Assembly (NCBI GenBank): GCA_017412115.1
Contig: JAFPYR010000098.1
Location: 1 to 37,170, forward strand
From: Bacteroidales bacterium
GTDB lineage: Bacteria; Bacteroidota; Bacteroidia; Bacteroidales; UBA3824
Direction of reading: 5' to 3'
DNA length: 37,170 nucleotides
Part shown: in pieces, positions 24,400-33,377 of the stretch
Layout: each line of letters starts with the position of its first letter
Position numbering within the stretch: the first letter of the stretch is position 1
Notes under the pieces: generated by a model
Seen by the model: only the letters and a program-made list of their open reading frames with translations
Told to the model about the DNA's origin: nothing
The model's database searches: none
Position numbers and translations under genes: made by a program

Positions 24400-26073
24400 C
24401 TAAAATCTTGCTGTCGTGGTTTCACCAATCCAACCGCCTACAGATACTGAGGTGCCGGGTGTGATTGAGTGCATGAAAGCTTCCTCTTTCTTAGGACACG
24501 AGCCAGCATATTGATTAATCAATTTCTGTGCTTCGCTTGCAACAGAGGGGTCTACTTGTTTTGCTTTTTGAAGTTTGTCAATTACGACCCAATATGTTTT
24601 TGATTTCTCAAAATGATCTTCTCCAACAGGATTCTGACCGTACATAACGGCAATCAAAATATACGGAAGACCGAAATTTGATTTTTGTTCGATAGCCTTG
24701 CGGGCGTATGTACGTGCAGTGCTTACTTGATTTTTGCCTTTGTAAATTCTTGCAAGTGCATAATTGTAAACAGCTTTCATAGTATCGATTGCTGAAAATC
24801 CGATAGCCTGTTCGTAATATTTGATAGCATCATCATCTTTGCCTTTTTTCTCCAACATTTTGGCGAAATTGTAGCAAGCAAGTTCTGAAGGTTTGCTTTC
24901 AATAAGTTTTGCCGTAGCATTTTCGTAAAGCTGAAGGTCGGTACAACCTTTTGCGTCAAAAATTTTAACGATTTTTTCTGCAAGTTCTACATCACCGGGA
25001 TTAGCATTGAATCTTGATTCAAAAGCCTTGTTGAGCGATGTACATTCTGCTGCTTTGCTCGTTGAAAACATTTGGTCTACTGCTGCCTGAACTTGTTTGG
25101 TATCGGCAAGATTCTTTTCTGCCTCTTCTTTTGCCTTTGCATCAGTTGCTTTTTCTGCTGCGTCGCTGAAAGCAGTTTTCTTTGCATTAAGAATGTCACT
25201 GAACTGCAAGTATTTATCAACAACTACTGCTGCATCGATTTTGCTTTCGTCAAACATTGCCGAAACAGACTGCATTGCCGTCTGAATAACCGCAATTTCA
25301 CTATTGTTGCCGCCCAAATCAATAGCTTTAATCAAAATATTATAAGGCTCTTCAATAGGATTTTTACGGTATTTCAAAAGGTCTACACCTTTACGACCCA
25401 AAAGATAAGCCTCACCGTAATTCTTGCTCGTTGCAGCAAAATACTTGATTCTAAGGTCATAAACCATCATCAAAGTATCAATCCATAATTCACGTTTTTT
25501 AACGTCTTTTTCCTTAACCGCCTGCTGAATTTTGTATTTAGCAATTGTTGCTCCGTGCTGATAAATAGTCTGCGAGCATTTAGGAAATTCATTAATCAAC
25601 AAAGACCAAGACGGATAAGCATCGTCATAATTTTTCTGCTTGGTATACTGTTGAAACATAGACAACTGACGCATACAATTAGCAGAGTCTGCTCCGTATT
25701 TTTCTTCACGCATAAGAGTTGCGATTTTGTGCTGTTCGCTCAAAACCGAAGTTTTCAAATCAACAAGCGAACCAGCTTTTTGCATATCACGAAGCGTTTT
25801 AATGTCAAAAACTTCCAAAACTTCAGCCTCTGCACCACCGTTTTCAAATTTCTCGATTTCACTAAGGCCGGTAGACATTTTTGCATACAAAGCACGGTAT
25901 TGATTCTTCAAAGCCGGTTTGTAAACTGTTGAACTGTTAATTGCCAATTCCCCCTTTGTTTCGGGAAATTTTACGGCGATTACATCGTTTGCCGTTTGAC
26001 CCGCAGCCATATTGCACGAGAACAGCAAACCCAAAAATGACAGGGCAATTTTTGCCGTTTTGTTCTTTTTCAT
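24400..26073 (-). CDS. Periplasmic TPR-repeat protein
   Basis: A 557-residue protein with a signal peptide ending in MAAGQ. TPR-type helical pairs are clearest from about residue 140 (QKNYDDAYPSWSLLINEFP) and at about 400-470 (ACYNFAKMLEKKGKDDDAIKYYEQA, YNYALARIYKGKNQVSTARTYARKAIE). A coiled region rich in Ala/Lys lies in the middle (about 300-330). In Bacteroidota it recurs between the coaX-associated barrel and lptC, suggesting an envelope-assembly role, but its function is unknown. Confidence 0.8.
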   Translation of the reverse strand: MKKNKTAKIALSFLGLLFSCNMAAGQTANDVIAVKFPETKGELAINSSTVYKPALKNQYRALYAKMSTGLSEIEKFENGGAEAEVLEVFDIKTLRDMQKAGSLVDLKTSVLSEQHKIATLMREEKYGADSANCMRQLSMFQQYTKQKNYDDAYPSWSLLINEFPKCSQTIYQHGATIAKYKIQQAVKEKDVKKRELWIDTLMMVYDLRIKYFAATSKNYGEAYLLGRKGVDLLKYRKNPIEEPYNILIKAIDLGGNNSEIAVIQTAMQSVSAMFDESKIDAAVVVDKYLQFSDILNAKKTAFSDAAEKATDAKAKEEAEKNLADTKQVQAAVDQMFSTSKAAECTSLNKAFESRFNANPGDVELAEKIVKIFDAKGCTDLQLYENATAKLIESKPSELACYNFAKMLEKKGKDDDAIKYYEQAIGFSAIDTMKAVYNYALARIYKGKNQVSTARTYARKAIEQKSNFGLPYILIAVMYGQNPVGEDHFEKSKTYWVVIDKLQKAKQVDPSVASEAQKLINQYAGSCPKKEEAFMHSITPGTSVSVGGWIGETTTARF

Positions 26074-26133
26074 AATAATTTTTATCCTTTTTTTATTAAA
26101 AATTAGTAAAATTCACTCACTTCTAAAAAGATC

Positions 26134-27432
26134 CTATTGGAATTTTCTCTTAACAAACCAAACGTCATGTGCCGTTACGTTGAAATGAATGAGAAAATAT
26201 TTTTCCTTATACAAATTGTAATCGGTTGTGCCTCGCGTTCCAAAATCGCAACTCACGTTCAGCAACAAACTTCTTACAGGAAATCCCAACCCGAAGGTAA
26301 AGCCTTTATCTTGTATTTCGCGTCCGTTAATCGACAAATATGTATCCGAGCGGTGTATTCCAATTCTATAGTTGATAGTTCTGTAATATCTTGAAGAAAA
26401 TTTTGCAGCAACAAACTGAAATCCCAAGCCGTAATAACGGTTTTCTTTCAGCGTCGTGGAATTCTCTTGACCCGGAAGCGAGAAATTAGTCCAATTCTGA
26501 TACTTGTAATCAGCATTTATCAAAAATTTATCAAAAAATTCCGCACTTATACCGAATCCATAAGACTGCGGTATCTCAATCTTGCCGTCGTAAAGTGTAT
26601 CGGCAGCGATAGTATCCGATGTTGCAGTCAAAGAATTGTTAGTATACAAAAGCAACTCGTTTCTCGTATTTAATTTCGCTTTGTTCGAGTAATAAAATCC
26701 GGCTGCAAATTTACAACAATTTTTTGTAGAATCCTTTTTATATTTGAAACTTTTTTCTGCTAAAAATCCCAAATCATAATTAAATCCGTGAATAATGTAA
26801 TTATTATTGTAATAAGAACCAGAATAATAACTGTCGGTAGCCTTTACGCCGATATAATTATAACGCTCAATATCGCCGAAAAGATATTCGCCCTGAATAC
26901 CGATAGAAAACATTTTCAAGATTTTGAACGAGGTAGAAAGCGAAATTTTTGAAAGTCCGCCTTTTCCCGAATAATAATGCGAATAACCGTAAACTTCAGA
27001 AGTATTTTCCAAAGTAACATTTGAAGAGTCTGACATCGCATAACCGACCGAACTATAAGGCATCATCGCAAAAGTAAACGTCCACCACGGTTTTACAGCA
27101 AATCCGCCCGCAAAATATCTGAAAGTCGAATTGCTGTTTTTTTGACTATTGGACTGCGATTCGGTATTAGTATATTTAACATCAAAACCCACGTCAAAAA
27201 CAAACCTCTGAATCTGAAGATTCGTGTTTGCCGCTGGATTCACTAAATTAAGAAAATAAGGCGTGCTTTCGGCTATCGAAGTCCCGCCCAAAGCAACGGC
27301 ATGCCCCGTGCCGTTAAAATTTATATCGCCGATTCCGTATCTCGAATACGGAGAATTTGTAATTTTCTGCGCCCAAGCTCCTAACGAGAGTGCCAGAAAT
27401 AAAATCAAAAATTTTAAAGTTCTAAAATACAT
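26134..27432 (-). CDS. Outer-membrane beta-barrel protein of the coaX-lptC cluster
   Basis: A 432-residue protein with a signal peptide ending in GAWAQ and the N-terminal motif NSPYSRYGIGDINFNGTGHAVALGG typical of this Bacteroidota barrel family, whose N-terminus resembles FadL-type or PorV-like proteins. Alternating hydrophobic/polar strands with many aromatic residues follow. The C-terminus lacks the KSKYKGTGAGN motif of the unit barrels. The gene overlaps the end of coaX by 11 bp, so the two are coupled. Ligand unknown. Confidence 0.82.
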   Translation of the reverse strand: MYFRTLKFLILFLALSLGAWAQKITNSPYSRYGIGDINFNGTGHAVALGGTSIAESTPYFLNLVNPAANTNLQIQRFVFDVGFDVKYTNTESQSNSQKNSNSTFRYFAGGFAVKPWWTFTFAMMPYSSVGYAMSDSSNVTLENTSEVYGYSHYYSGKGGLSKISLSTSFKILKMFSIGIQGEYLFGDIERYNYIGVKATDSYYSGSYYNNNYIIHGFNYDLGFLAEKSFKYKKDSTKNCCKFAAGFYYSNKAKLNTRNELLLYTNNSLTATSDTIAADTLYDGKIEIPQSYGFGISAEFFDKFLINADYKYQNWTNFSLPGQENSTTLKENRYYGLGFQFVAAKFSSRYYRTINYRIGIHRSDTYLSINGREIQDKGFTFGLGFPVRSLLLNVSCDFGTRGTTDYNLYKEKYFLIHFNVTAHDVWFVKRKFQ

Positions 27433-28153
27433 TGTAATTCAAAATTCTATTAAGACCGATTGCCACTAAATTTGGCTCTGCAAATATCGTATTTTTTAAT
27501 TTCTTAGACAAAAAAATAGTATCTCCGCCGGTTAAAATTATTTTTCCGTCAGGAAATTTATCTTCAAAACGCCTTGTATATCCCTCAATTTCAAAGAGTA
27601 ACCCGTTCAAAACGCCGTTGCTAATAGCCGAAAAAGTATCGTTTCCGAACTCCCCGCCCCAAGAAAAATCCTCAATTAAAGGCAATTTTGAGGTGTGCTC
27701 GTTGAGCGAAGAAAACCTCAAACGGATTCCCGGAGCAATATTTCCGCCCAAAAACTCACCCGATGAATTCAAAAAATCATACGTAATGGCTGTCCCGGCA
27801 TCAATTATAAGGCAATTTTTCTTTTCAAACAAATCAAATGCCCCGACAGATGCCGCTAAACGATCAAGCCCCAATGTTTTGGGCGTGGAATACAAATTTT
27901 TCACCGGAATAGGAGTTAATGAATTAAAAACCAACACATTAGAGCATTTATTTTTTAACTCCTCAACTACTGAAACCTTTGAATTAACACTTGAAATTAT
28001 AACAGACTTAATATCCTGAACCTTAAAAATTTCAAAAGTTTTTAATAAAATTTCAGTGCTCGAGGACTTTGCCAAGTCTTTATAAATCAATTCATTACAA
28101 TCAAAAACACAGATTTTACAAAACGTATTTCCTATGTCTAAAACCAAATTCAT
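27422..28153 (-). CDS. coaX: Type III pantothenate kinase
   Basis: A 243-residue protein. The ATP-binding P-loop-like DIGNTFCK (6-13), the GLDR motif, IIDAGTAITYDF and GGNIAPGIRLRF are diagnostic of CoaX (ASKHA superfamily). It phosphorylates pantothenate in the first step of CoA synthesis. It leads the minus-strand envelope cluster and overlaps the barrel gene. No clean TAnnTTTG promoter was found upstream. Confidence 0.95.
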   Translation of the reverse strand: MNLVLDIGNTFCKICVFDCNELIYKDLAKSSSTEILLKTFEIFKVQDIKSVIISSVNSKVSVVEELKNKCSNVLVFNSLTPIPVKNLYSTPKTLGLDRLAASVGAFDLFEKKNCLIIDAGTAITYDFLNSSGEFLGGNIAPGIRLRFSSLNEHTSKLPLIEDFSWGGEFGNDTFSAISNGVLNGLLFEIEGYTRRFEDKFPDGKIILTGGDTIFLSKKLKNTIFAEPNLVAIGLNRILNYNVF

Positions 28154-28197
28154 TTAATTTTTATAAAAAAAAATTTAAAAATTCGAGCGCAAGTTAC

Positions 28198-28205
28198 TAA
28201 ATTTG
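28198..28205 (+). promoter_or_regulatory. -7 element of the response regulator promoter
   Basis: TAAATTTG, 32 bp before the ATG at 28238. No matching -33 TTG noticed. Confidence 0.5.
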
Positions 28206-28237
28206 CAGAGAAAAACAGCACTAAAAAAAATTAAAAA

Positions 28238-28633
28238 ATGGCAAAAAGAATTTTAATGGTGGAAGACGACAAAATGCTTTGTACGATATTCGAAATGTTC
28301 ATTCAGGAGCTAGACTATGAACTCGTAGGCATGGTACGCACCGGTCAAGATGCACTCAATGCGGTGGATACTTATCAAGACATTGATGTCGTTCTCATGG
28401 ACATTCATCTTGACGGAGACATCGACGGTGTGGAAACTGCTAAAATTATGGCCGAAAAGCACGATATTCCGGTCGTATTCATAACCGGGGACGACAGACC
28501 CGAAACGATTATGATGGCAACATTGCCTAATGTTTACGGTTTTATTACAAAACCGCTTTACAAAAGAAATTTAGGCATAGCCGTTGAATTTGCTCACGCC
28601 AAATTTTCTAAGGAAAAGAAATTAATGAAATAA
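28238..28633 (+). CDS. Stand-alone response-regulator receiver protein
   Basis: A 131-residue CheY-like receiver with no output domain. The acidic pocket Asp10/Asp11, phosphorylation site Asp55 (VLMDIH), Thr83 (FITGDD) and Lys105 (ITKPL) are all present. It is probably phosphorylated by a histidine kinase encoded elsewhere. It converges on three SpoIIE phosphatase genes from which a strong terminator separates it, so it is neighbouring but not co-transcribed. It may feed the same signalling pathway, but this is not shown. Confidence 0.93.
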   Translation: MAKRILMVEDDKMLCTIFEMFIQELDYELVGMVRTGQDALNAVDTYQDIDVVLMDIHLDGDIDGVETAKIMAEKHDIPVVFITGDDRPETIMMATLPNVYGFITKPLYKRNLGIAVEFAHAKFSKEKKLMK

Positions 28634-28642
28634 CATATAAAA

Positions 28643-28692
28643 AAAACATTTAAGCCCTAAAGGGAAAAGGGTTTTTACGGCTTAAATGTTTT
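28643..28692. terminator. Bidirectional terminator
   Basis: AAAACATTTAAGCC (28643-28656) pairs fully with GGCTTAAATGTTTT (28679-28692), with a 22-base loop that itself can form CCCT/AGGG. It lies between the receiver gene and the convergent phosphatase. Confidence 0.9.
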
Positions 28693-28708
28693 GATTTGTT
28701 TATACAAC

Positions 28709-31006
28709 CTAAAATTTCAGACCGATAAGAATTTGATCGTCCAATTGAGGTGCAGGATTTTCGCTAATTCCGATTCCGCGCCATTTATCTATTTTGTCCT
28801 CAAGCATTGTTTTTTGCTTGTCGAAAGGATAAATAGAAATCTCCGTTAAAAATTCTTTCAACTGTTTAGTTCCGAATTTGCTCTGACAAGTCTCTCCGCC
28901 GAACTGGTCTGAAATACCGTCAGAACCCATATAAACAATATCTCCGCTCTCAAGGCTGATAATATGATTTTCAAAAGCACCCGTTTTTCTGATATGGAAA
29001 CCAACCGGCATTCTGTCGGCTTTGTATTCCGTTAATTGAGAATTTCTGATATGCCAAAGAGGACGGTTTGCCCCTGCGTATTGAAGTTCGTTTTTCTCGG
29101 CGTCAATTATACAAAAAGCCATATCCATACCGTCTTGAGTTTCTCTTTGAGGACCGCTCTGACGAAGTGCCGCAATGATTTTTTCCCTCAACTCGTTAAG
29201 GATTCCAGCCGCCGTTATTGCTCCGCTTTCGATGTTTTTTTGAGCGGCAATATCGTTTAAGGTTGAAACACCGAGCATACTCATAAAAGCTCCCGGAACG
29301 CCGTGTCCCGTACAATCAGCAGCCGTTATAAGTTTGTATTTTCCGGCTTGTGTCGCCCAATAAAAGTCGCCCGAAACAATATTCAAAGGACGCCAAAAAA
29401 CCATACATTCGCCGAAAATTTTCGTCATCATTTCCATCGAAGGAACGGCCGCCGTCTGAATCCTTTGCGCATATCTGATACTTGCCGTAATCCTCGTATT
29501 AGCCTCTGAAAGCTGACTACGCTGCGATTCGATTTCGTCCCTTTGAGCCATAATTTCATCTCTTTGCGACATGATTTTTTGGTTCTGAACCTTTAATTCG
29601 TTGTTTTTCTCCCAAATTTCAGCTTTTTGTTTTGCCAAAAGTTCGTTGTTTTTACGTTTTCTGACAAGACCTTTCCAAATTATAAAAGCCAAAAGTGCCG
29701 CCAAAAGAATACAAATTGCAAAGAAACAAGTTATCATTCTCTGACGTTTAGTGGTCTCGTCCTGAATGATTTTTTGTTCGCGTTCGGAATCTTCCCTCTG
29801 ACGAATCAATTCACCGTATTCCGCCTCAGCCGAGGCCTTGGTAGATTTTACGGCAAACTCACGGTTGTAAGTCGCCTCTTCTACGTCTTTGAATTTTTCG
29901 GAATAATCAACCGCCTCTTTGTAATGTCCGGAAAGTTTCAAAACCCAAATCATCGAACGGTAAAGATATGCACGGTAACGGTTGTATCTTAATGGATTAG
30001 CATCGAATTTCTTTTCCAATTCAAAAAGTCTGCGTTTTGCCTCCTCGCTTTTTCCTTCAAGATTCAAGAAATTAGCACTGCAAATTTCAAGCGTAATGTT
30101 ATCACGCTCAGAATCGTAATCCTTGCGGAATTTCAAAGCCTGAGAATAAAAATATTTTGCCGAATCCAACATTTTGAATTTTTCAGCCGAATTCTGAATA
30201 TTGGCAGCATAACTCGTGTACATCAACATCAACTGCTCCAAACAGCCTGCCGTACAACGATTTAACGTATCGCTTTTATAAGCCAATTCCAAAGCTTTTT
30301 TCATTTTAACAAAACCCGATTTCAGCAAATCCAAAGAATCCAAGTCCAAATACTGATTGTAATCGGAATGTCCCGCTTGAAAAAAATCAAGTGCCAAGGC
30401 ATAATCATCTTTTGCTATCGAGTCAAGCCTGAAAGCGTATGAATAATACGAACTTGCCGTCTCGTAAAGGTGGAAACTCACGCACTGACGTCCCATGTTA
30501 CGATAAACACCGGTAATCTTAACCGTATCACTCAATTCAAAAAACAAATGCAATGCCTTGTTATAATATTCTGAGGCAAGGTTGTAATCGTTGATTCGCG
30601 TTAAATTGTTAGCGTAATAATTATAACAATCGCCCAAACAAGCTTTGCCTTTAACACTATCGCAAGCCTCAACCGCTTTTTTGTACTCTGCATTAGCCCT
30701 TTCGTAGTTAAAATTAGCACTCAAAGCATTCGCCATATTAAAATGAGCATACGCCAAATATTCATTGTCGGAAAGTTTTTTCGCCAAAGCTGCCTCCAAA
30801 TTCGTGTATTTAACGGCAGAATCCAAATTCCGTTGAGCTCTTGAAATCTCGTCCAAATACATTAATTTTTCTTTGGAATCGGACATAACGGAAACTTTTT
30901 GTTTCAACATACCTATTCTATCATTCTGACTTACAGATAGTTTGGGTAGTAACAACATTAAAACGAACAATAATATATAATGTTTTGTGTTCATGGTCTT
31001 TGTCAA
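28709..31006 (-). CDS. TPR-TM-SpoIIE protein phosphatase 1
   Basis: A 765-residue protein. A signal-anchor N-terminus (KLSVSQ at about 27), TPR repeats to about 390 in the periplasm, a membrane helix (about 422-442), a Gln/Glu-rich coiled coil (445-505; repeats of MAQRDEI and SQRSQL), then a SpoIIE PP2C-type domain (about 535-765). The catalytic Asp residues are visible in SGDFYWA, AADCTGHGVPGAFMSMLG, GMDMA, GSDGISDQFGG and the terminal DDQIL. It dephosphorylates Ser/Thr proteins, classically an anti-sigma-antagonist. The downstream-most of three tandem paralogues. Confidence 0.9.
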   Translation of the reverse strand: MTKTMNTKHYILLFVLMLLLPKLSVSQNDRIGMLKQKVSVMSDSKEKLMYLDEISRAQRNLDSAVKYTNLEAALAKKLSDNEYLAYAHFNMANALSANFNYERANAEYKKAVEACDSVKGKACLGDCYNYYANNLTRINDYNLASEYYNKALHLFFELSDTVKITGVYRNMGRQCVSFHLYETASSYYSYAFRLDSIAKDDYALALDFFQAGHSDYNQYLDLDSLDLLKSGFVKMKKALELAYKSDTLNRCTAGCLEQLMLMYTSYAANIQNSAEKFKMLDSAKYFYSQALKFRKDYDSERDNITLEICSANFLNLEGKSEEAKRRLFELEKKFDANPLRYNRYRAYLYRSMIWVLKLSGHYKEAVDYSEKFKDVEEATYNREFAVKSTKASAEAEYGELIRQREDSEREQKIIQDETTKRQRMITCFFAICILLAALLAFIIWKGLVRKRKNNELLAKQKAEIWEKNNELKVQNQKIMSQRDEIMAQRDEIESQRSQLSEANTRITASIRYAQRIQTAAVPSMEMMTKIFGECMVFWRPLNIVSGDFYWATQAGKYKLITAADCTGHGVPGAFMSMLGVSTLNDIAAQKNIESGAITAAGILNELREKIIAALRQSGPQRETQDGMDMAFCIIDAEKNELQYAGANRPLWHIRNSQLTEYKADRMPVGFHIRKTGAFENHIISLESGDIVYMGSDGISDQFGGETCQSKFGTKQLKEFLTEISIYPFDKQKTMLEDKIDKWRGIGISENPAPQLDDQILIGLKF

Positions 31007-31069
31007 TAAAAAAATGCGATGTAAAGTTTATAATTTTTTATAAAAAAAACAAATCTTTTTTTCCATGTT

Positions 31070-33358
31070 TTACCCCTCAATTCTTATGCCTAACAACAAC
31101 TGATCGTCCAATTGAGTGCAATAAAATTCCATTTCATCATCGCCGGAGGATTTTATGGTCGTCCAATCACAGATGCTGTCAGCAATTTTTAAATATTGGG
31201 TATCAAAACTCTCGGAATAAATTCCCGAGAGAAGTTCTTTCAAACGCTTGGAGCCGAATTTCATTTTGCCGTTTTTGCCGCCGAACTGATCCGTTATTCC
31301 GTCCGAAAAAGTATAAATAACATCGCCCGGAGAAATTTCAATACGATGATTGGTAAAATTATTAACACCCGGCATCAAATCGATTCCGACCGTGATTTCG
31401 TCCGGCTCAAAACATTTTTCACCTTCCAAAGAGAAAATCCACAGCGGACGATTTGCTCCGGCATACTGCAAAAACATTTCATCTTTTTCCAAAATACAAA
31501 CCGACATATCAATCGTTTCGTAACTCTCGCCGTCAGGAGTATAACTTTGATGAAGAGAGGTTATAATTTTTTGACGCATATCCTCCAAAATACCCGAAGC
31601 AAAATCGGTTTTAGAGTTTAAATCACGTTTCAAAGCAATATCGTTAAGACTTGAAATTCCGAGCATACTCATAAAAGCACCCGGGACACCGTGTCCCGTA
31701 CAATCCGCTGTAACAAGAATTTTAACTTCCTCTGTTTCAACAGCCCAAAAGAAATCACCCGATACGATATGACAAGGTTTAAAGAAAATAAGACAATCCC
31801 CGAAATATTGTTGCATTTTTTCTTTGGAAGGAATTAACGCAGATTGAAAATTCCACGCCCTTAAAAGCGAATTATGAAGAACCATGTTCGCCTTTATGAA
31901 TTTTTTCTTATGCCTTAAAAGTTCCTCTTTTTCGGTGTTGAATTTACGCTGAAGTTCATAAAATTCCGAATTTTGAAGATTAAGTTTCAGAGCCTGCTGC
32001 TTGATGTCGTCGCTTTGAATTTTCAGCCGCGTATTAATTGTATTTTCCCAAAACCTTAAAAGCAAAAACAAAACCGCAATCACCACAATCAAAACGGCTA
32101 TCGCAAAAAGATAACGCTGAAGATTCTCGCCTTTGGAAATTTTTTCCTCAAACTGTGAATCTCGGATTTTTTTATCGGCTTCGATTTCGTTTATGATACG
32201 GTCGTAATTTTCTTTGGATTTTGTTCTCGTAATTTTTGTTCCGAAATCAAAACCGTAATGACGGTATTTGTAATTGTTAAGCTTTTCCATGTAATAAAGC
32301 ATTGATTTATAATCTTTTTTACAACGCGAAAAAAGCAAAACAGTATTACAAAAATTTTCACCGAAACGGCTGAAATGTTCGGGATCGGAATTTACGAAAA
32401 GCGAAATTTTATTGATTTTTTTCTCAGCCTCCGATAAATTTCCTTCCGCAATAAGGCAATAAATTTCAGCAGATTTAGCATAATAATCATTTTCGTTTGA
32501 ATTTAGTTTTTCCGTAACCGTAGTACATAATTCGTAATATTTACGGCTGCTGTCAGCATACATTTTCTTCATTTGAGTTTTTTTGGAATCAATCGCAAGA
32601 CGCGAATACGCAATGGAAGTCTGTTGCATCAAAACAGCATAATTAACAGGGTGAACATCAGGATATTTTGCAAGATATTTCATCGCAAGATTATACCAAC
32701 TGATAGCAGAGAGGAGTTGTCCGATATTCTCGCTTTTGCGGCAATATCTCGCATAATCGCAATAACCGTAAGACCTTAATGAAACAATCTCGCCTTCGGG
32801 ATATTTTCCGTAACTTATCTGAAACGACGAAGAAACATACTGCCGCCCCAATTCAAAAAGTTGATATTTAAGGCAATACAATCCGAACATCAAATTACAC
32901 TGCGCAATTCCGTAAGGAGAGGAAATATAATCGTAAATTTCCAAAGCCTTCCTACAAAAAGATTCGGCATTAAGAAAATCACCCATCGAATAATAATTGC
33001 GGCTCAACATCATATAACAATGCCCCACAAATTCCGTTGAATTTTCATAATCACAAAATCCTAATGCCTGATAACACAAACCGATAGATTTATTGTAATT
33101 GGATTTGTCATAAAAATATCTGGCTAAATGAAACAAAGCGTATGCGTTGAACTCACGATTTTTTAGAACTTGAGCTTTTTTAAGTTGAAAATTAGCATAC
33201 TTATATAAAGTATCAAAATTATAAGAGATGCGGCATATAATATCCAAAGTATCTAAACTTAAAGCCACAGTATCCCCTGCCCTAACCTTCCCGAAGGTTT
33301 TTAACGGGAAAATTAGGATTATGAAAATGATGATTATATTTTTTAAAATACTTCTCAC
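31070..33358 (-). CDS. TPR-TM-SpoIIE protein phosphatase 2
   Basis: With a GTG start at 33358 the protein is 762 residues, matching its paralogues (765, 766). It begins with a signal sequence (VRSILKNIIIIFIILIFPLK), has GGAAAGGA upstream as an SD-like site, and leaves a 19-bp gap to the preceding gene. The ATG at 33484 would overlap that gene by 107 bp and add 42 residues of unlikely sequence. TPR helices are followed by a membrane helix (about 416-437), coiled coil and SpoIIE domain (about 530-762) with SGDFFWA, TADCTGHGVPGAFMS, TIDMSV, FSDGITDQFGG and DDQLL. Confidence 0.88.
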   Translation of the reverse strand: MRSILKNIIIIFIILIFPLKTFGKVRAGDTVALSLDTLDIICRISYNFDTLYKYANFQLKKAQVLKNREFNAYALFHLARYFYDKSNYNKSIGLCYQALGFCDYENSTEFVGHCYMMLSRNYYSMGDFLNAESFCRKALEIYDYISSPYGIAQCNLMFGLYCLKYQLFELGRQYVSSSFQISYGKYPEGEIVSLRSYGYCDYARYCRKSENIGQLLSAISWYNLAMKYLAKYPDVHPVNYAVLMQQTSIAYSRLAIDSKKTQMKKMYADSSRKYYELCTTVTEKLNSNENDYYAKSAEIYCLIAEGNLSEAEKKINKISLFVNSDPEHFSRFGENFCNTVLLFSRCKKDYKSMLYYMEKLNNYKYRHYGFDFGTKITRTKSKENYDRIINEIEADKKIRDSQFEEKISKGENLQRYLFAIAVLIVVIAVLFLLLRFWENTINTRLKIQSDDIKQQALKLNLQNSEFYELQRKFNTEKEELLRHKKKFIKANMVLHNSLLRAWNFQSALIPSKEKMQQYFGDCLIFFKPCHIVSGDFFWAVETEEVKILVTADCTGHGVPGAFMSMLGISSLNDIALKRDLNSKTDFASGILEDMRQKIITSLHQSYTPDGESYETIDMSVCILEKDEMFLQYAGANRPLWIFSLEGEKCFEPDEITVGIDLMPGVNNFTNHRIEISPGDVIYTFSDGITDQFGGKNGKMKFGSKRLKELLSGIYSESFDTQYLKIADSICDWTTIKSSGDDEMEFYCTQLDDQLLLGIRIEG

Positions 33359-33377
33359 TTCCTTTCCTGTTTTTTTA

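Noticed and set aside
24341..24400. N-terminal extension of LptC by 20 residues
   Set aside because: The stretch is a hairpin with a T-run, and the lipoprotein signal begins at the ATG at 24340.
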